Source of the DNA: Sulfitobacter sp. CW3
Lineage (GTDB): Bacteria > Pseudomonadota > Alphaproteobacteria > Rhodobacterales > Rhodobacteraceae
Direction of reading: 5' to 3'
Assembly: GCF_019392245.1 (NCBI RefSeq)
Contig: NZ_JAHXRL010000001.1
Location: forward strand, 310,001-374,000
DNA: 64,000 nt
Shown here: in pieces, positions 38,108-46,300 of the stretch
Numbering within the stretch: the first letter of the stretch is position 1
Layout: every line of letters begins with the position of its first letter
Position numbers and translations under genes: made by a program
Notes under the pieces: generated by a model
Told to the model about the DNA's origin: nothing
What the model saw: the letters and a program-made list of their open reading frames with translations, nothing else
Databases searched by the model: none

Positions 38108-39805
38108 ATGCTTCGCCAGTTTCTTGACTACTACCGACCCCATACACGCCTGTTCTGGATCGATTTCGGTTCTGCCGTTCTCTCCGGTCTTCTTGAACTT
38201 GCTTTCCCCCTCGCCATCACCGCGTTCATTGACCATCTTTTGCCGCTTGGCGATTGGGGGCTGACCGTTCTGGCCGCGACCGGATTGTTGATGGTTTATG
38301 CATTCAACACCCTGTTGATGGGGATCGTGATTTATTGGGGGCACCGACTTGGTATTGAGATCGAAACGGAAATGCGTCGCCGTGCCTTTGCGCATCTCAC
38401 GCGGTTGTCGTGGCTTTGGTATGACCGCGCACGTACCGGCAAACTGGTGGCCCGTGTCACCCGCGATCTTGAAGAAATAGGGGAGGTGGCCCATCACGGT
38501 CCCGAAGACCTTTTCATCGCGGTGATGACTTTTGTCGGGGCATTTTTGCTGATGATGAACCTGCATCCCACCCTTGCCCTGATCACGGCTGTGATTGTGC
38601 CGCTGATGGTCTGGGTCGTTGCCGTTTACGGTGCGCGCATGACCCGCTCTTGGCGGGATATCTATGCGCGCGTCGGCTCTTTTAACGTTCGGCTGGAGGA
38701 AGCGATCAGCGGCATCCGCGTGGTGCAGGCCTTTGGCAACGAGCGCCACGAAGAAGAGCTGTTTGCCCGAGACAATGCCGCATATCGCGAAACCAAATTG
38801 TCGGCCTACGCCATCATGGCGAAAGCCAGTGCTATACAATATATGGGTCTGCGTTTCGTGCAGGTTGTGGTGATGGTCGCAGGCGCGGGCTTTGTGCTTC
38901 AGGGCACATTGACCACCGGCGGGTTTGTCGGGTTTTTGCTGCTGGTAAGCGTGTTTTTCCGCCCGCTGGAAAAAATCGCCGCCGTGATCGAGACCTATCC
39001 GCGTGGCATCGCAGGGTTTCAGCGATATGTTGAGCTTTTGGCAACCGAATGCGATGTAAGCGATCGCCCGGACGCCCGCGCGGTACCGGTTGCAAACGGT
39101 GAGGTGCGGTTCGAGAATGTATCCTTCGCTTACGACAGCCCTTTGCCAGTCCTCCATGACGTTACTTTCACAGTAAAAGCAGGGGAAACCGCGGCATTTG
39201 TCGGACCATCCGGCGCTGGAAAAACGACGCTATTGGCATTGTTGCCAAGGTTTTATGATCCGACCGACGGGAGAATAACCATCGACGGGATCGACATCGC
39301 AGACATGACGCTGAACAGTCTGCGGTCCCAGATCGGACTGGTGTCGCAGGATGTGTTCCTGTTCGGCTCCACCTTGCGTGACAACATCCTGTACGGCAAG
39401 CTAGGTGCCAGTGAGGCAGAGCTGAATGCGGCGGTCGAAAATGCACAGTTGAGCACACTTGTTGCGCGTTTACCCGATGGCCTCGACACAGTTGTTGGCG
39501 AACGTGGCGTGATGTTGTCGGGTGGTCAGAAACAACGCGTCGCCATCGCCCGCGCCTTTCTCAAAAATCCGCCTATCCTCATTCTCGACGAGGCAACCTC
39601 CGCGTTGGACCGCGAGACGGAGCGCGATATTCAACACGCACTAGAGCAGCTCTCAAAGGGACGCACGACCCTGATCATAGCGCATCGTCTCGAAACCGTG
39701 AAACATGCGGATCAGATCATCGTAATGGAGGCCGGGTACAAGGTTGAAGCGGGAACACATAACGACCTACGCGCCCAAAACGGGCTTTACGCCCGACTGT
39801 CATGA
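38108..39805 (+). CDS. ABC transporter, fused permease/ATPase (siderophore-linked)
   Basis: 565 residues: six-helix exporter-type membrane domain (about 15-310), then an ATPase domain with GPSGAGKTTL (Walker A), the LSGGQKQRVAIARAF signature, ILILDEATSALD (Walker B) and AHRLETVKHAD (switch His). It is a half-transporter and should dimerise. It starts 31 nt after fhuC on the same strand, so probably the same operon. Candidate roles are siderophore export/recycling or, as for some YbtPQ-like exporter-fold proteins, uptake of the ferric complex. Direction is undetermined. Confidence 0.88.
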   Translation: MLRQFLDYYRPHTRLFWIDFGSAVLSGLLELAFPLAITAFIDHLLPLGDWGLTVLAATGLLMVYAFNTLLMGIVIYWGHRLGIEIETEMRRRAFAHLTRLSWLWYDRARTGKLVARVTRDLEEIGEVAHHGPEDLFIAVMTFVGAFLLMMNLHPTLALITAVIVPLMVWVVAVYGARMTRSWRDIYARVGSFNVRLEEAISGIRVVQAFGNERHEEELFARDNAAYRETKLSAYAIMAKASAIQYMGLRFVQVVVMVAGAGFVLQGTLTTGGFVGFLLLVSVFFRPLEKIAAVIETYPRGIAGFQRYVELLATECDVSDRPDARAVPVANGEVRFENVSFAYDSPLPVLHDVTFTVKAGETAAFVGPSGAGKTTLLALLPRFYDPTDGRITIDGIDIADMTLNSLRSQIGLVSQDVFLFGSTLRDNILYGKLGASEAELNAAVENAQLSTLVARLPDGLDTVVGERGVMLSGGQKQRVAIARAFLKNPPILILDEATSALDRETERDIQHALEQLSKGRTTLIIAHRLETVKHADQIIVMEAGYKVEAGTHNDLRAQNGLYARLS

Positions 39806-40357
39806 AACGGACGATGCAAACGATACTGCAAGGTGTCCGCCGCGCTTCCAAGCCCCGCCGTCCTGCCCACCTTTTCGCGGTGTGGATGGCGGGCCTGACG
39901 CGAGCAGCGAACGGCGATATGCCGCCCTTCCTATCGGAGAAGAGGGTATGATACGGGCTTATTGTGTTGAAAACTGACATCTTCGCCTGAAGGGGATAGA
40001 TCACCATAATGTAGTCCCGCGAACCTACCCATCAGCAAACAACATTTGCCAAGGCACGTATCGCGAGAACCGCGCTTTACGTTTCGGCGGCAATTTTGCT
40101 GCGGCGGAGTTTTGCAACATAATAGGTCGGCGATGGTCGTTAGATGCATCGTATGACAAGGTCTGGTTTGTCCCATCCGTGCCGATCGACCCAGAGGGCA
40201 GAGCGCCGACCGTCTCCGCAGCCACCCCAAAACACACCGTCACGACAAAAGCCCGCGTTCTGTGGGGCTCGAAGTCATCGCACTTTACCCGACCACAAAG
40301 CATCTTGATGTTGGGCGAAGTCCGTCGAGCCGGCGACATGACAGCCGCAAGTCTTTT
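39806..40357. other. Intergenic region between convergent operons
   Basis: 552 nt between the siderophore operon end and the HAD gene end. Short open frames on both strands (for instance 40025-40339 minus) lack known domains. A TTTCGGCGGCAATTTTGCTG stretch at 40081-40100 is locally palindromic. I see no tRNA, IS end or convincing terminator. Confidence 0.45.
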
Positions 40358-40822
40358 TCAAAAATCCCCCGGTGCGCATTGCAGGCAGACGATTCCTTCG
40401 GCGCGCCAGGCTTCGACGACCGAGCTCCGGTCATCGACCACCAGCCAAGGTCTAAAGCCGTCTGCTTTCATCTCGGCCAGCGCGTGGCGCTTTACGTCAG
40501 GGTCGCTGGCCTCGTCCTGATTTTCGGCTCTCAGGTACACGCCGTCAAACGGTAGGTCGTGCTTGCGCAGCCATGCGATCGTGTGTTCTGCCCAGCCCCT
40601 TGGACGTCCTGAGCAAATCACGATCGTTTCGCCGCTTTCTTTCAACCGTCGCATCAATTTGGCGACAGGCGCAATAAGAGGGGCCTCGGCCATCGCGAAG
40701 TGGAATTCGTCCCAATGCTTTTCGAGCCCATGCACCAGATGCCCCAGTTTATCGGCGTCAAATTCGGCCAATGTTCCGTCGACATCGAAGACGACGCAGG
40801 GTGTGAGTGTTATTGATGTCAT
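40358..40822 (-). CDS. HAD-like phosphatase (polynucleotide kinase 3'-phosphatase-like)
   Basis: 154 residues. HAD motif I is FDVDGTLAEF (nucleophile Asp13, acid Asp15), motif II VICSGRPRGWAEH, a conserved Lys in DPDVKRHALAEM, and motif IV LVVDDRSSVV. This minimal cap-less layout resembles the phosphatase module of T4 polynucleotide kinase and related small phosphatases. It is the last gene of the minus-strand operon; its ATG overlaps the preceding stop by 4 nt. With a second phosphatase upstream it suggests sequential dephosphorylation of an imported compound; the substrate is not known. Confidence 0.85.
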   Translation of the reverse strand: MTSITLTPCVVFDVDGTLAEFDADKLGHLVHGLEKHWDEFHFAMAEAPLIAPVAKLMRRLKESGETIVICSGRPRGWAEHTIAWLRKHDLPFDGVYLRAENQDEASDPDVKRHALAEMKADGFRPWLVVDDRSSVVEAWRAEGIVCLQCAPGDF

Positions 40823-41364
40823 AGCTGTTTTTCCTCGATAATGTGGTCTGATATTTCAAACAGGATCGGTCGGGCATTGGGGGGACGATCGCCGACAGTG
40901 CCAGTGGTCCAAAGCACGCGTGCGGCGCGGATGATGCCCGAATGGCAGACAAGCACAGGCAGCGCGCCGTGGCGGAGGGCGCAGATTTCGCTGATGGCGG
41001 CATGGACCCGCCCGAGCATCGCAGGCCAGCTTTCGCCGCCGCGTGGCGTGTCATCGCGGTTTGGTTGTTGCGCAAGGGGGCACCCCTCAAACACGCCCCA
41101 GTCACGTTCGCGCAGTCCGTCGTGCAGCGCATATTCGTGATCGGGAAACGCTAGGGTGCAGGTGTCTTTGGCGCGCGACAGCGGGCTTGAGAACAGGGCG
41201 ATCTGGTCTGGCCACGCTTGGATCGACAGGGCCTGGGCTTGGTTGCGCCCATGCGCGCTTAACGGCACATCGGTGATGCCTGCGATTATATTATCCGCAT
41301 TGGCTGTGGTTTCGCCGTGGCGGATCAGACAAAAGCTTGTCGCGGGCAGGGACCAGCGGGTCAT
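40819..41364 (-). CDS. Histidine phosphatase family protein (phosphoglycerate mutase-like)
   Basis: 181 residues from ATG 41364 (MTRWSLPATSFCLIRHGET). The open frame reaches 180 nt further into the neighbouring gene, but that part is non-homologous. Catalytic RHGE at residues 15-18, a second Arg in LFSSPLSRAKDTC, the acid Glu in LRERDWGVFEG and the second His in VLVCHSGIIRAA. Family members are cytosolic phosphatases or mutases acting on small phosphate esters. It overlaps the genes on both sides by 4 nt (ATGA), so translation is coupled. Confidence 0.9.
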   Translation of the reverse strand: MTRWSLPATSFCLIRHGETTANADNIIAGITDVPLSAHGRNQAQALSIQAWPDQIALFSSPLSRAKDTCTLAFPDHEYALHDGLRERDWGVFEGCPLAQQPNRDDTPRGGESWPAMLGRVHAAISEICALRHGALPVLVCHSGIIRAARVLWTTGTVGDRPPNARPILFEISDHIIEEKQL

Positions 41365-42428
41365 AGGCGGATAAGGTCGTGCATGAACACCTCGACGCCC
41401 AGATCTTCGATCAGGTAATCTTCGGGCTGGATGCAAAACGCGGGCGCAAAGCGTTTGGCCCCTAGGCGTTCGAGCATCTTGACCTGATCGCGCAGGGGCG
41501 GATGCACGTTCCAACGCCGGAAATACCCGCCTGGCACGCTGCAAATACCGCGCGCATGTGCGGTCATGTGGCCGGTAAAGACAACATGTGCCTCGCGGCC
41601 AAGTCGTTCGCTTTCATGCCACGCCCGTACATATCCCCACGCCGCGCCGCCATCTGCATTGGGGGTGTCGCAGATCAGAAACCGGGCTTGCTCAAGCGGG
41701 CTGCGCTCTAGCAGCGGTGCGATTTCTTGCACATTCGGGCCAAGGCTTGTGCTGGACAATGCGGCGCGTAGGGTGGCCTGACATTCAGGGTCCAGCATGA
41801 CGCTTGATATTCCGTAGCGTCTGATCAAGTGCAGCGCCATTTCGCCAGCCCGCCCGGACGGGGGCACAGGCAAGAGGACTTGCCCCTCGAGCCCGTCCAG
41901 CAGCCTATCAAGGGCCTCAAAACGGTCGGTTTGTGGCACATCATCAAGGTTGTAGGAACAGTCCAGAATAGCGGTGGCCGCGGCAGGGGGCAGATCAAAG
42001 GGAAACCAATCAGATTCCTCGGACCAGTCGCCAGAATAGAACAGCCCGTCGCCCATGGCAAAATGCATCCAGACGCCGCCCATCGCGTGGCCGTTGCGGC
42101 CCGTGGTCAGGCGCACCCCGCCAATCACGCTTTCGCCCTGTTCGGGAAGGATATGCACCACAGCCGCTGGGGGCAGGGCCTTGGCGGTTTGGGCCGTCGC
42201 GTAGATCGGCAGCCCTGCCTCGACCACATGCGAGGCACCGCCGATGTGGTCGATATGGTCGTGGGTGATGAACACCGCATCAACCCCGTCAAGCCACGCA
42301 GGATTGAACTGGGCGTGGGCTTCGGGGCCAAAACCGCAATCCAGCAACCAGCGTTGGTTGCCTGTGTTAAGTTGCATGCAGGCAGGGCCTTTGTCCCCGA
42401 TGCCGGAGAGTATTCTTACACTTTGCAT
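41361..42428 (-). CDS. Metallo-beta-lactamase-fold hydrolase
   Basis: 355 residues. Metal-binding motif HDHIDH at residues 56-61 (FITHDHIDHIGG), a further His/Asp in GLFYSGDWSEES, and late His in VFTGHMTAHARG. The region LPVPPSGRAGEMALHLIRRY resembles the helical insertion of beta-CASP/RNase J-like members (normally ALGRAQE), so it may be a phosphodiesterase. Its ATG follows the ATPase stop directly (TAAATG), and it overlaps the next gene by 4 nt. In this operon a phosphodiester-cleaving role upstream of two phosphatases would be logical, but is inferred. Confidence 0.85.
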   Translation of the reverse strand: MQSVRILSGIGDKGPACMQLNTGNQRWLLDCGFGPEAHAQFNPAWLDGVDAVFITHDHIDHIGGASHVVEAGLPIYATAQTAKALPPAAVVHILPEQGESVIGGVRLTTGRNGHAMGGVWMHFAMGDGLFYSGDWSEESDWFPFDLPPAAATAILDCSYNLDDVPQTDRFEALDRLLDGLEGQVLLPVPPSGRAGEMALHLIRRYGISSVMLDPECQATLRAALSSTSLGPNVQEIAPLLERSPLEQARFLICDTPNADGGAAWGYVRAWHESERLGREAHVVFTGHMTAHARGICSVPGGYFRRWNVHPPLRDQVKMLERLGAKRFAPAFCIQPEDYLIEDLGVEVFMHDLIRL

Positions 42429-43472
42429 TTAGTCCTCGTGAAACGCCCATGGGGTGGTGATGGTTAAGCCGAGCTGCGCGCCGACATCGAATTTGGCGCG
42501 GGTTTCCGCCAGCAGCCGCGTACCGCACTCGGACACGGATTCGAGCATGTATTTCCCGCCCAGATAGGTGACGCGCGCGACTTTGGCCCGCAGATCGCCG
42601 GTTTCAGAAATGGTCAGGTTTTCGGGGCGCAGGCAGACATGGCTGGGGCTGTTGTGGGTGCTTTGCACAGCAATCCGCTTGCCCAGAACATTGCCATGGG
42701 CGGCGGCGTCCGTCTTTTCGACACCGCGTAGGGGGACAACAGTGCCAAGCCCGACAAATTCGGCGACAAAGCGGTTTTTGGGACGCTCATAGAGGTTTTG
42801 TGGCGTGTCGAACTGCTGAATGCGGCCGCGGTCCATGACCGCAATGCGGTCCGCCATCGCCATCGCCTCGGATTGATCATGGGTGACATAGACCATCGTG
42901 GCACCGGTGCGTTTGTGAAAGTCGGTAAACACGGCTTGCATCGAGGCACGCAGCGCCACGTCAAGATTGGCCAGCGGTTCATCTAGCAAAACCGCGTCGG
43001 GATCGGATACAAGGCACCGCGCCAGCGCCACCCGCTGTCGCTGACCGCCAGACAGTTCGGATGGCATCCGGTCGGCGTATTCAACAAGACCGGTCGCGTT
43101 CAGGGCGACATCTGTCTGTGCGGCAATCTCTGCCTTGGAAAACCTGCGTATTTCCAATGGATAAGAAACATTGCGGCGTACGCTCATATGCGGCCAAAGC
43201 GCATAGGATTGAAATACAAACCCCATATTCCGGTCTTCGGGCGGCACCATCGTGCCTGTCACGCCATCTGCAATATCGCGCGCGCCGATGCGGATCTGAC
43301 CGGAACTGGGCATCTCGAACCCTGCCAGCAGGCGCAAAAGCGTGGTCTTGCCGCAGCCCGATGGCCCAAGAAGGGCGACGAACTCTCCATCCTCGAAGCG
43401 GGTGGAGATGTCTTGCACCGCGGGCGTGCCTGCGAATGTCTTGCCGATCGAAGACAATGTTATGTCTGCCAT
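42429..43472 (-). CDS. ABC transporter ATP-binding protein (FbpC/PotA/phosphonate-type)
   Basis: 347 residues. Walker A GPSGCGKTTLLRLLAG, the signature LSGGQRQRVALARCL, Walker B VLLDEPLANLD and switch His in VYVTHDQSEAMAMAD. The C-terminal TOBE-type region (about 245-340: HVCLRPENLTISE) is typical of the Fe3+/polyamine/2-aminoethylphosphonate class. The 5' end overlaps the permease gene by 13 nt. It energises the permease at 43460-45166. Confidence 0.93.
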   Translation of the reverse strand: MADITLSSIGKTFAGTPAVQDISTRFEDGEFVALLGPSGCGKTTLLRLLAGFEMPSSGQIRIGARDIADGVTGTMVPPEDRNMGFVFQSYALWPHMSVRRNVSYPLEIRRFSKAEIAAQTDVALNATGLVEYADRMPSELSGGQRQRVALARCLVSDPDAVLLDEPLANLDVALRASMQAVFTDFHKRTGATMVYVTHDQSEAMAMADRIAVMDRGRIQQFDTPQNLYERPKNRFVAEFVGLGTVVPLRGVEKTDAAAHGNVLGKRIAVQSTHNSPSHVCLRPENLTISETGDLRAKVARVTYLGGKYMLESVSECGTRLLAETRAKFDVGAQLGLTITTPWAFHED

Positions 43473-45166
43473 GGAACTACTCCTTTCGGGAAGCGACGCG
43501 ACAACAGCTGAACCACGACCATCAGCAGCATGACGACCATCACGATGGTCATCGCCAGCGCACTGGCCATGGCGGTTTCGCCGCTGTCATCCAGATTGAA
43601 AATGACCACGCCCAATGTCTCGGTGCCCGATGACCACAACAGCGCGGATACGGTCAGTTCATTGAACGCCGTCAGAAAAACAAGGATTGCGCCCGCAGCC
43701 GCAGCTGGGGCCGATAGCGGCACGATCACATCGCGCAGGCGTTGGAACAATGACGCACCAACCGATTGCGCGGCTTCGCCCATTGCGGGATCAAGCTGTT
43801 TCAGGCTGGCCTGTATCGGGCGGAACATCACCGCGAAAAACCGTGCCAGATAGGCAAGGAAAATGATCCATACCGTGCCGTAAAGCGTGGCGTCGGTGAA
43901 AGGTAAATTGATCAGCAACAAGATCATCGCAATCGACAAAACGACACCGGGCAACGCATAGGGAAGGTCCAGCAGGCTATCGAACAAGCGCGAAAGCCGT
44001 GTCGGGTTCCGCTCCATCAGCCATGCCAGCGGCAGACACAGGATCATAAGAACAACGGCCGCACCGAACGCGAGGCTAAAGGAGTTTACGAAGGCCCGTG
44101 TCGTCACTGGTTGACGGAACAGCACCTCCCACCACGAGGCGAGCGTCACTGTATCAAGGCGCAGCGGGACACCGTATGCCGGCACCAGCGACGTCGCCAG
44201 CAGACCAAACATCGGCAGAACAAGGATCGTGCAGACCACGGCCCACAGCAAGATTTCGACGGGTAGGCGCGCGGCCCCCAGCGGGATCGCCAGCGGACGT
44301 GACGTTGACCCGACCAGATAGACCTTTTGTCGGGTCTGGAAGAACCGTTGCACCATAATGCCGATCACGGCGACAGCACCGATCAGCATCGCAAGAACCG
44401 AAACTTCGGCCAGCACGCTGGTGCCCAGTCCTGCAAGCTTTTGGTAAACCAACGTCGGCAAGGTCACGTATCCCGCCGGAATGCCAAGCATCGCGGGGAT
44501 GCCGAAATTGCCCAAGGCCGTAACGAACGTGATCGCGATGCCAGCAGCTAGACTGGGCAGGGTCAGGGGCATGACCACCTGCCACCATGTCCGCAGCCCA
44601 CGCGCGCCACTGATCCGCGCGGCTTCAACCACTTCTTGCGGGATCGCACGCAATCCGGCGCGCAGGGTCAGGAAAATGATCGACATATGCTGGATGCCCA
44701 ACAGCAGGATGATCCCTTGGGCCGAATAAAGCGGTTGCGGAGATCCCATCGGCGGGGCAACGCCCAGCGTTTTCAAAAGCACAGAAGACGGCCCCATGAT
44801 CTGGGTCCAAGAAAGCGCAGTAATCTGGGGCGGGATCATCATCGGGATCATCAGGCAAAAAACCAACGCGCCTTTTGCCCGTAAATCTGTAATCGCGACA
44901 AGAAACGCAAAAGCAGCACCCAGTACCAAAGACACCAGCGTGCCAAAGCCCGCAGTGATCAAGGAATGTTTGAGCGCGCTGAGCGTCGAAGGCTGGGACA
45001 ACACCTTTGAGGCTAGCGATAGCCCCAGAGTGCCCTGATCCGTCAGCCCCTCTACGAACAAACGCAAGACAGGTGCCAGCGTCAGGCAGATCGCCACAAC
45101 CAGAATGGCACGAAGCAGCCGACCCTCGGACCGGCTGCCTCCTTTTTGCATCGCAACGCTCATCAC
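43460..45166 (-). CDS. Fused ABC permease (FbpB/ThiP/AfuB-type)
   Basis: 568 residues with two binding-protein-dependent permease halves and about 12 membrane segments. EAA loops are visible in each half: EVVEAARISGARGLRTWWQV, then VMPLTLPS, and DPAMGEAAQSVGASLFQRLR, then DVIVPLSAP. This fused form is typical of Fe3+, thiamine and phosphonate/sugar-phosphate importers. The ATG overlaps the binding-protein stop by 4 nt. Alternative substrates are discussed under the binding protein. Confidence 0.92.
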   Translation of the reverse strand: MMSVAMQKGGSRSEGRLLRAILVVAICLTLAPVLRLFVEGLTDQGTLGLSLASKVLSQPSTLSALKHSLITAGFGTLVSLVLGAAFAFLVAITDLRAKGALVFCLMIPMMIPPQITALSWTQIMGPSSVLLKTLGVAPPMGSPQPLYSAQGIILLLGIQHMSIIFLTLRAGLRAIPQEVVEAARISGARGLRTWWQVVMPLTLPSLAAGIAITFVTALGNFGIPAMLGIPAGYVTLPTLVYQKLAGLGTSVLAEVSVLAMLIGAVAVIGIMVQRFFQTRQKVYLVGSTSRPLAIPLGAARLPVEILLWAVVCTILVLPMFGLLATSLVPAYGVPLRLDTVTLASWWEVLFRQPVTTRAFVNSFSLAFGAAVVLMILCLPLAWLMERNPTRLSRLFDSLLDLPYALPGVVLSIAMILLLINLPFTDATLYGTVWIIFLAYLARFFAVMFRPIQASLKQLDPAMGEAAQSVGASLFQRLRDVIVPLSAPAAAAGAILVFLTAFNELTVSALLWSSGTETLGVVIFNLDDSGETAMASALAMTIVMVVMLLMVVVQLLSRRFPKGVVPWQT

Positions 45167-46131
45167 TCAGCGCCGAACAGCTCTGCAAATTTCGCTTTGT
45201 TGGCATCTGCGTTCTTAAGAGCAACCGCAGGATCGAAATCCATCAGCTTGATCTCGTCGCGGGCGGGGAACCCTTCGGGCACGCCCATGCCGTCACGTGC
45301 GGGAATATACCCCATGTCGAGCACAAGATTTTGCCCAGCTTCGCTGAGCAGGAAATCGACGAATTTCTCGGCTCCTTCGACATTCTTTGCAGTGGACATG
45401 ATCGCCACCGGCTCGGTGACATAGGAAACGCCTTCGGTGGGGAACACGAATTCAACCGGCGAGCCGTCTGCCTTGTTGCGAATGGCAAGGAAGTCGACAA
45501 CCATGCCATAGGGTTTTTCACCGGATGCGACGGCCTTGAATGTCCCGCCGTTGCCGCCTTGGGCACGCGCCTCGTTGGCTGCGAGCTGTTCGTAATATTC
45601 CCAGCCAAGGCTGTCGTCGCCAGTCAGCGTGGCCAGATGGATCAGCGCCGCACCGGAATACAGCGGGGAGGGCATTGCGATTTGACCTTTGATCGCAGCA
45701 TCTGTCAGGTCACCCCAGGATGTCGGGGCACTTTCAACACCAGTATTATAGACGATGCCGGTCGTGATCAGCTTGGTCGAGTGGTAAAAACCCTCGGCAG
45801 AAAAAAGCGCGCTGTCATAGTTGGTCGCCTCGGGCGATTGATAGGCAGTCAGAAGGCCGTCTTGGGCCATGCCTTCCAGCGTCACGGTATCCGCAATCAA
45901 CAGGAGGTCCGGCTGCGGGCTGCCGGCTTCGATCTCGGCACGCAAACGGGCCATCAGTTTGGTTGTGCCATCACGGACCCAGTCGACGTCGGTACCCGGA
46001 TTTGCCGCCATAAAGGCATCAACGGTTTTTTGTGCGTCGGCATTGGGTTGCGAGGTGTAAAGGGTGATCGTATCTGCAAAAGACGTGCTGGCGATAAGCG
46101 CGAGCGCAGTGGTGGTAAGGAAGGTCTTCAT
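45163..46131 (-). CDS. ABC transporter substrate-binding protein, Fe3+/AfuA/PhnS-like
   Basis: 322 residues with a Sec signal peptide (MKTFLTTTALALIASTSFAD). The mature part begins TITLYTSQPNADAQKTVDAF, and VDWVRDGTTKLMARLRAEIE belongs to the extracellular family-1/type 2 binding proteins that include FbpA-like iron, 2-aminoethylphosphonate and AfuA hexose-phosphate binders. I see no Tyr-Tyr iron-ligand pair in the usual C-terminal place, which speaks against iron. With a DeoR-type regulator (these usually sense sugar phosphates) and three hydrolases in the operon, an organophosphate ligand is the best inference. It is the first gene of the six-gene operon. Confidence 0.85.
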   Translation of the reverse strand: MKTFLTTTALALIASTSFADTITLYTSQPNADAQKTVDAFMAANPGTDVDWVRDGTTKLMARLRAEIEAGSPQPDLLLIADTVTLEGMAQDGLLTAYQSPEATNYDSALFSAEGFYHSTKLITTGIVYNTGVESAPTSWGDLTDAAIKGQIAMPSPLYSGAALIHLATLTGDDSLGWEYYEQLAANEARAQGGNGGTFKAVASGEKPYGMVVDFLAIRNKADGSPVEFVFPTEGVSYVTEPVAIMSTAKNVEGAEKFVDFLLSEAGQNLVLDMGYIPARDGMGVPEGFPARDEIKLMDFDPAVALKNADANKAKFAELFGAE

Positions 46132-46153
46132 GGGGCTCTCCTGAGGGTGAGTA

Positions 46154-46167
46154 CTTTCGTACGAAAG
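46154..46167. promoter_or_regulatory. Operator candidate CTTTCGTACGAAAG
   Basis: A perfect 14-bp palindrome 22 nt upstream of the binding-protein start and about 135 nt from the DeoR-type gene. A related half-overlapping site TTTTCGAAAG occurs at 46285-46294, just before the regulator start. TTCG-centred palindromes are known for DeoR/GlpR-type repressors, so repression of both directions is inferred. Confidence 0.6.
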
Positions 46168-46300
46168 CTGTCTACAGGGGCGTTATTCCCACTTTCTGCA
46201 ACGGTTTCATGACAATTGCGTAACGTTTTTAAGTATATTGCGAAAAATCCACCTACGTCTTAACGTCCGTTTCAACCTGAGATATTTTCGAAAGAAATTC

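Noticed and set aside
38039..39157. 372-codon minus-strand frame antisense to the ABC exporter gene
   Set aside because: Shadow of the real ABC gene, with low-complexity His/Gln-rich translation and no motifs.
45163..46131. Iron(III) as the certain substrate of the 42-46 kb ABC importer
   Set aside because: The family resemblance is real, but no Tyr-Tyr iron ligand pair is evident and the operon encodes phosphatases and a sugar-phosphate-type regulator.
45007..46212. 401-codon plus-strand frame antisense to the binding-protein and permease genes
   Set aside because: The minus strand carries unmistakable transporter genes with a signal peptide and 4-nt overlaps; the antisense translation has no domain.
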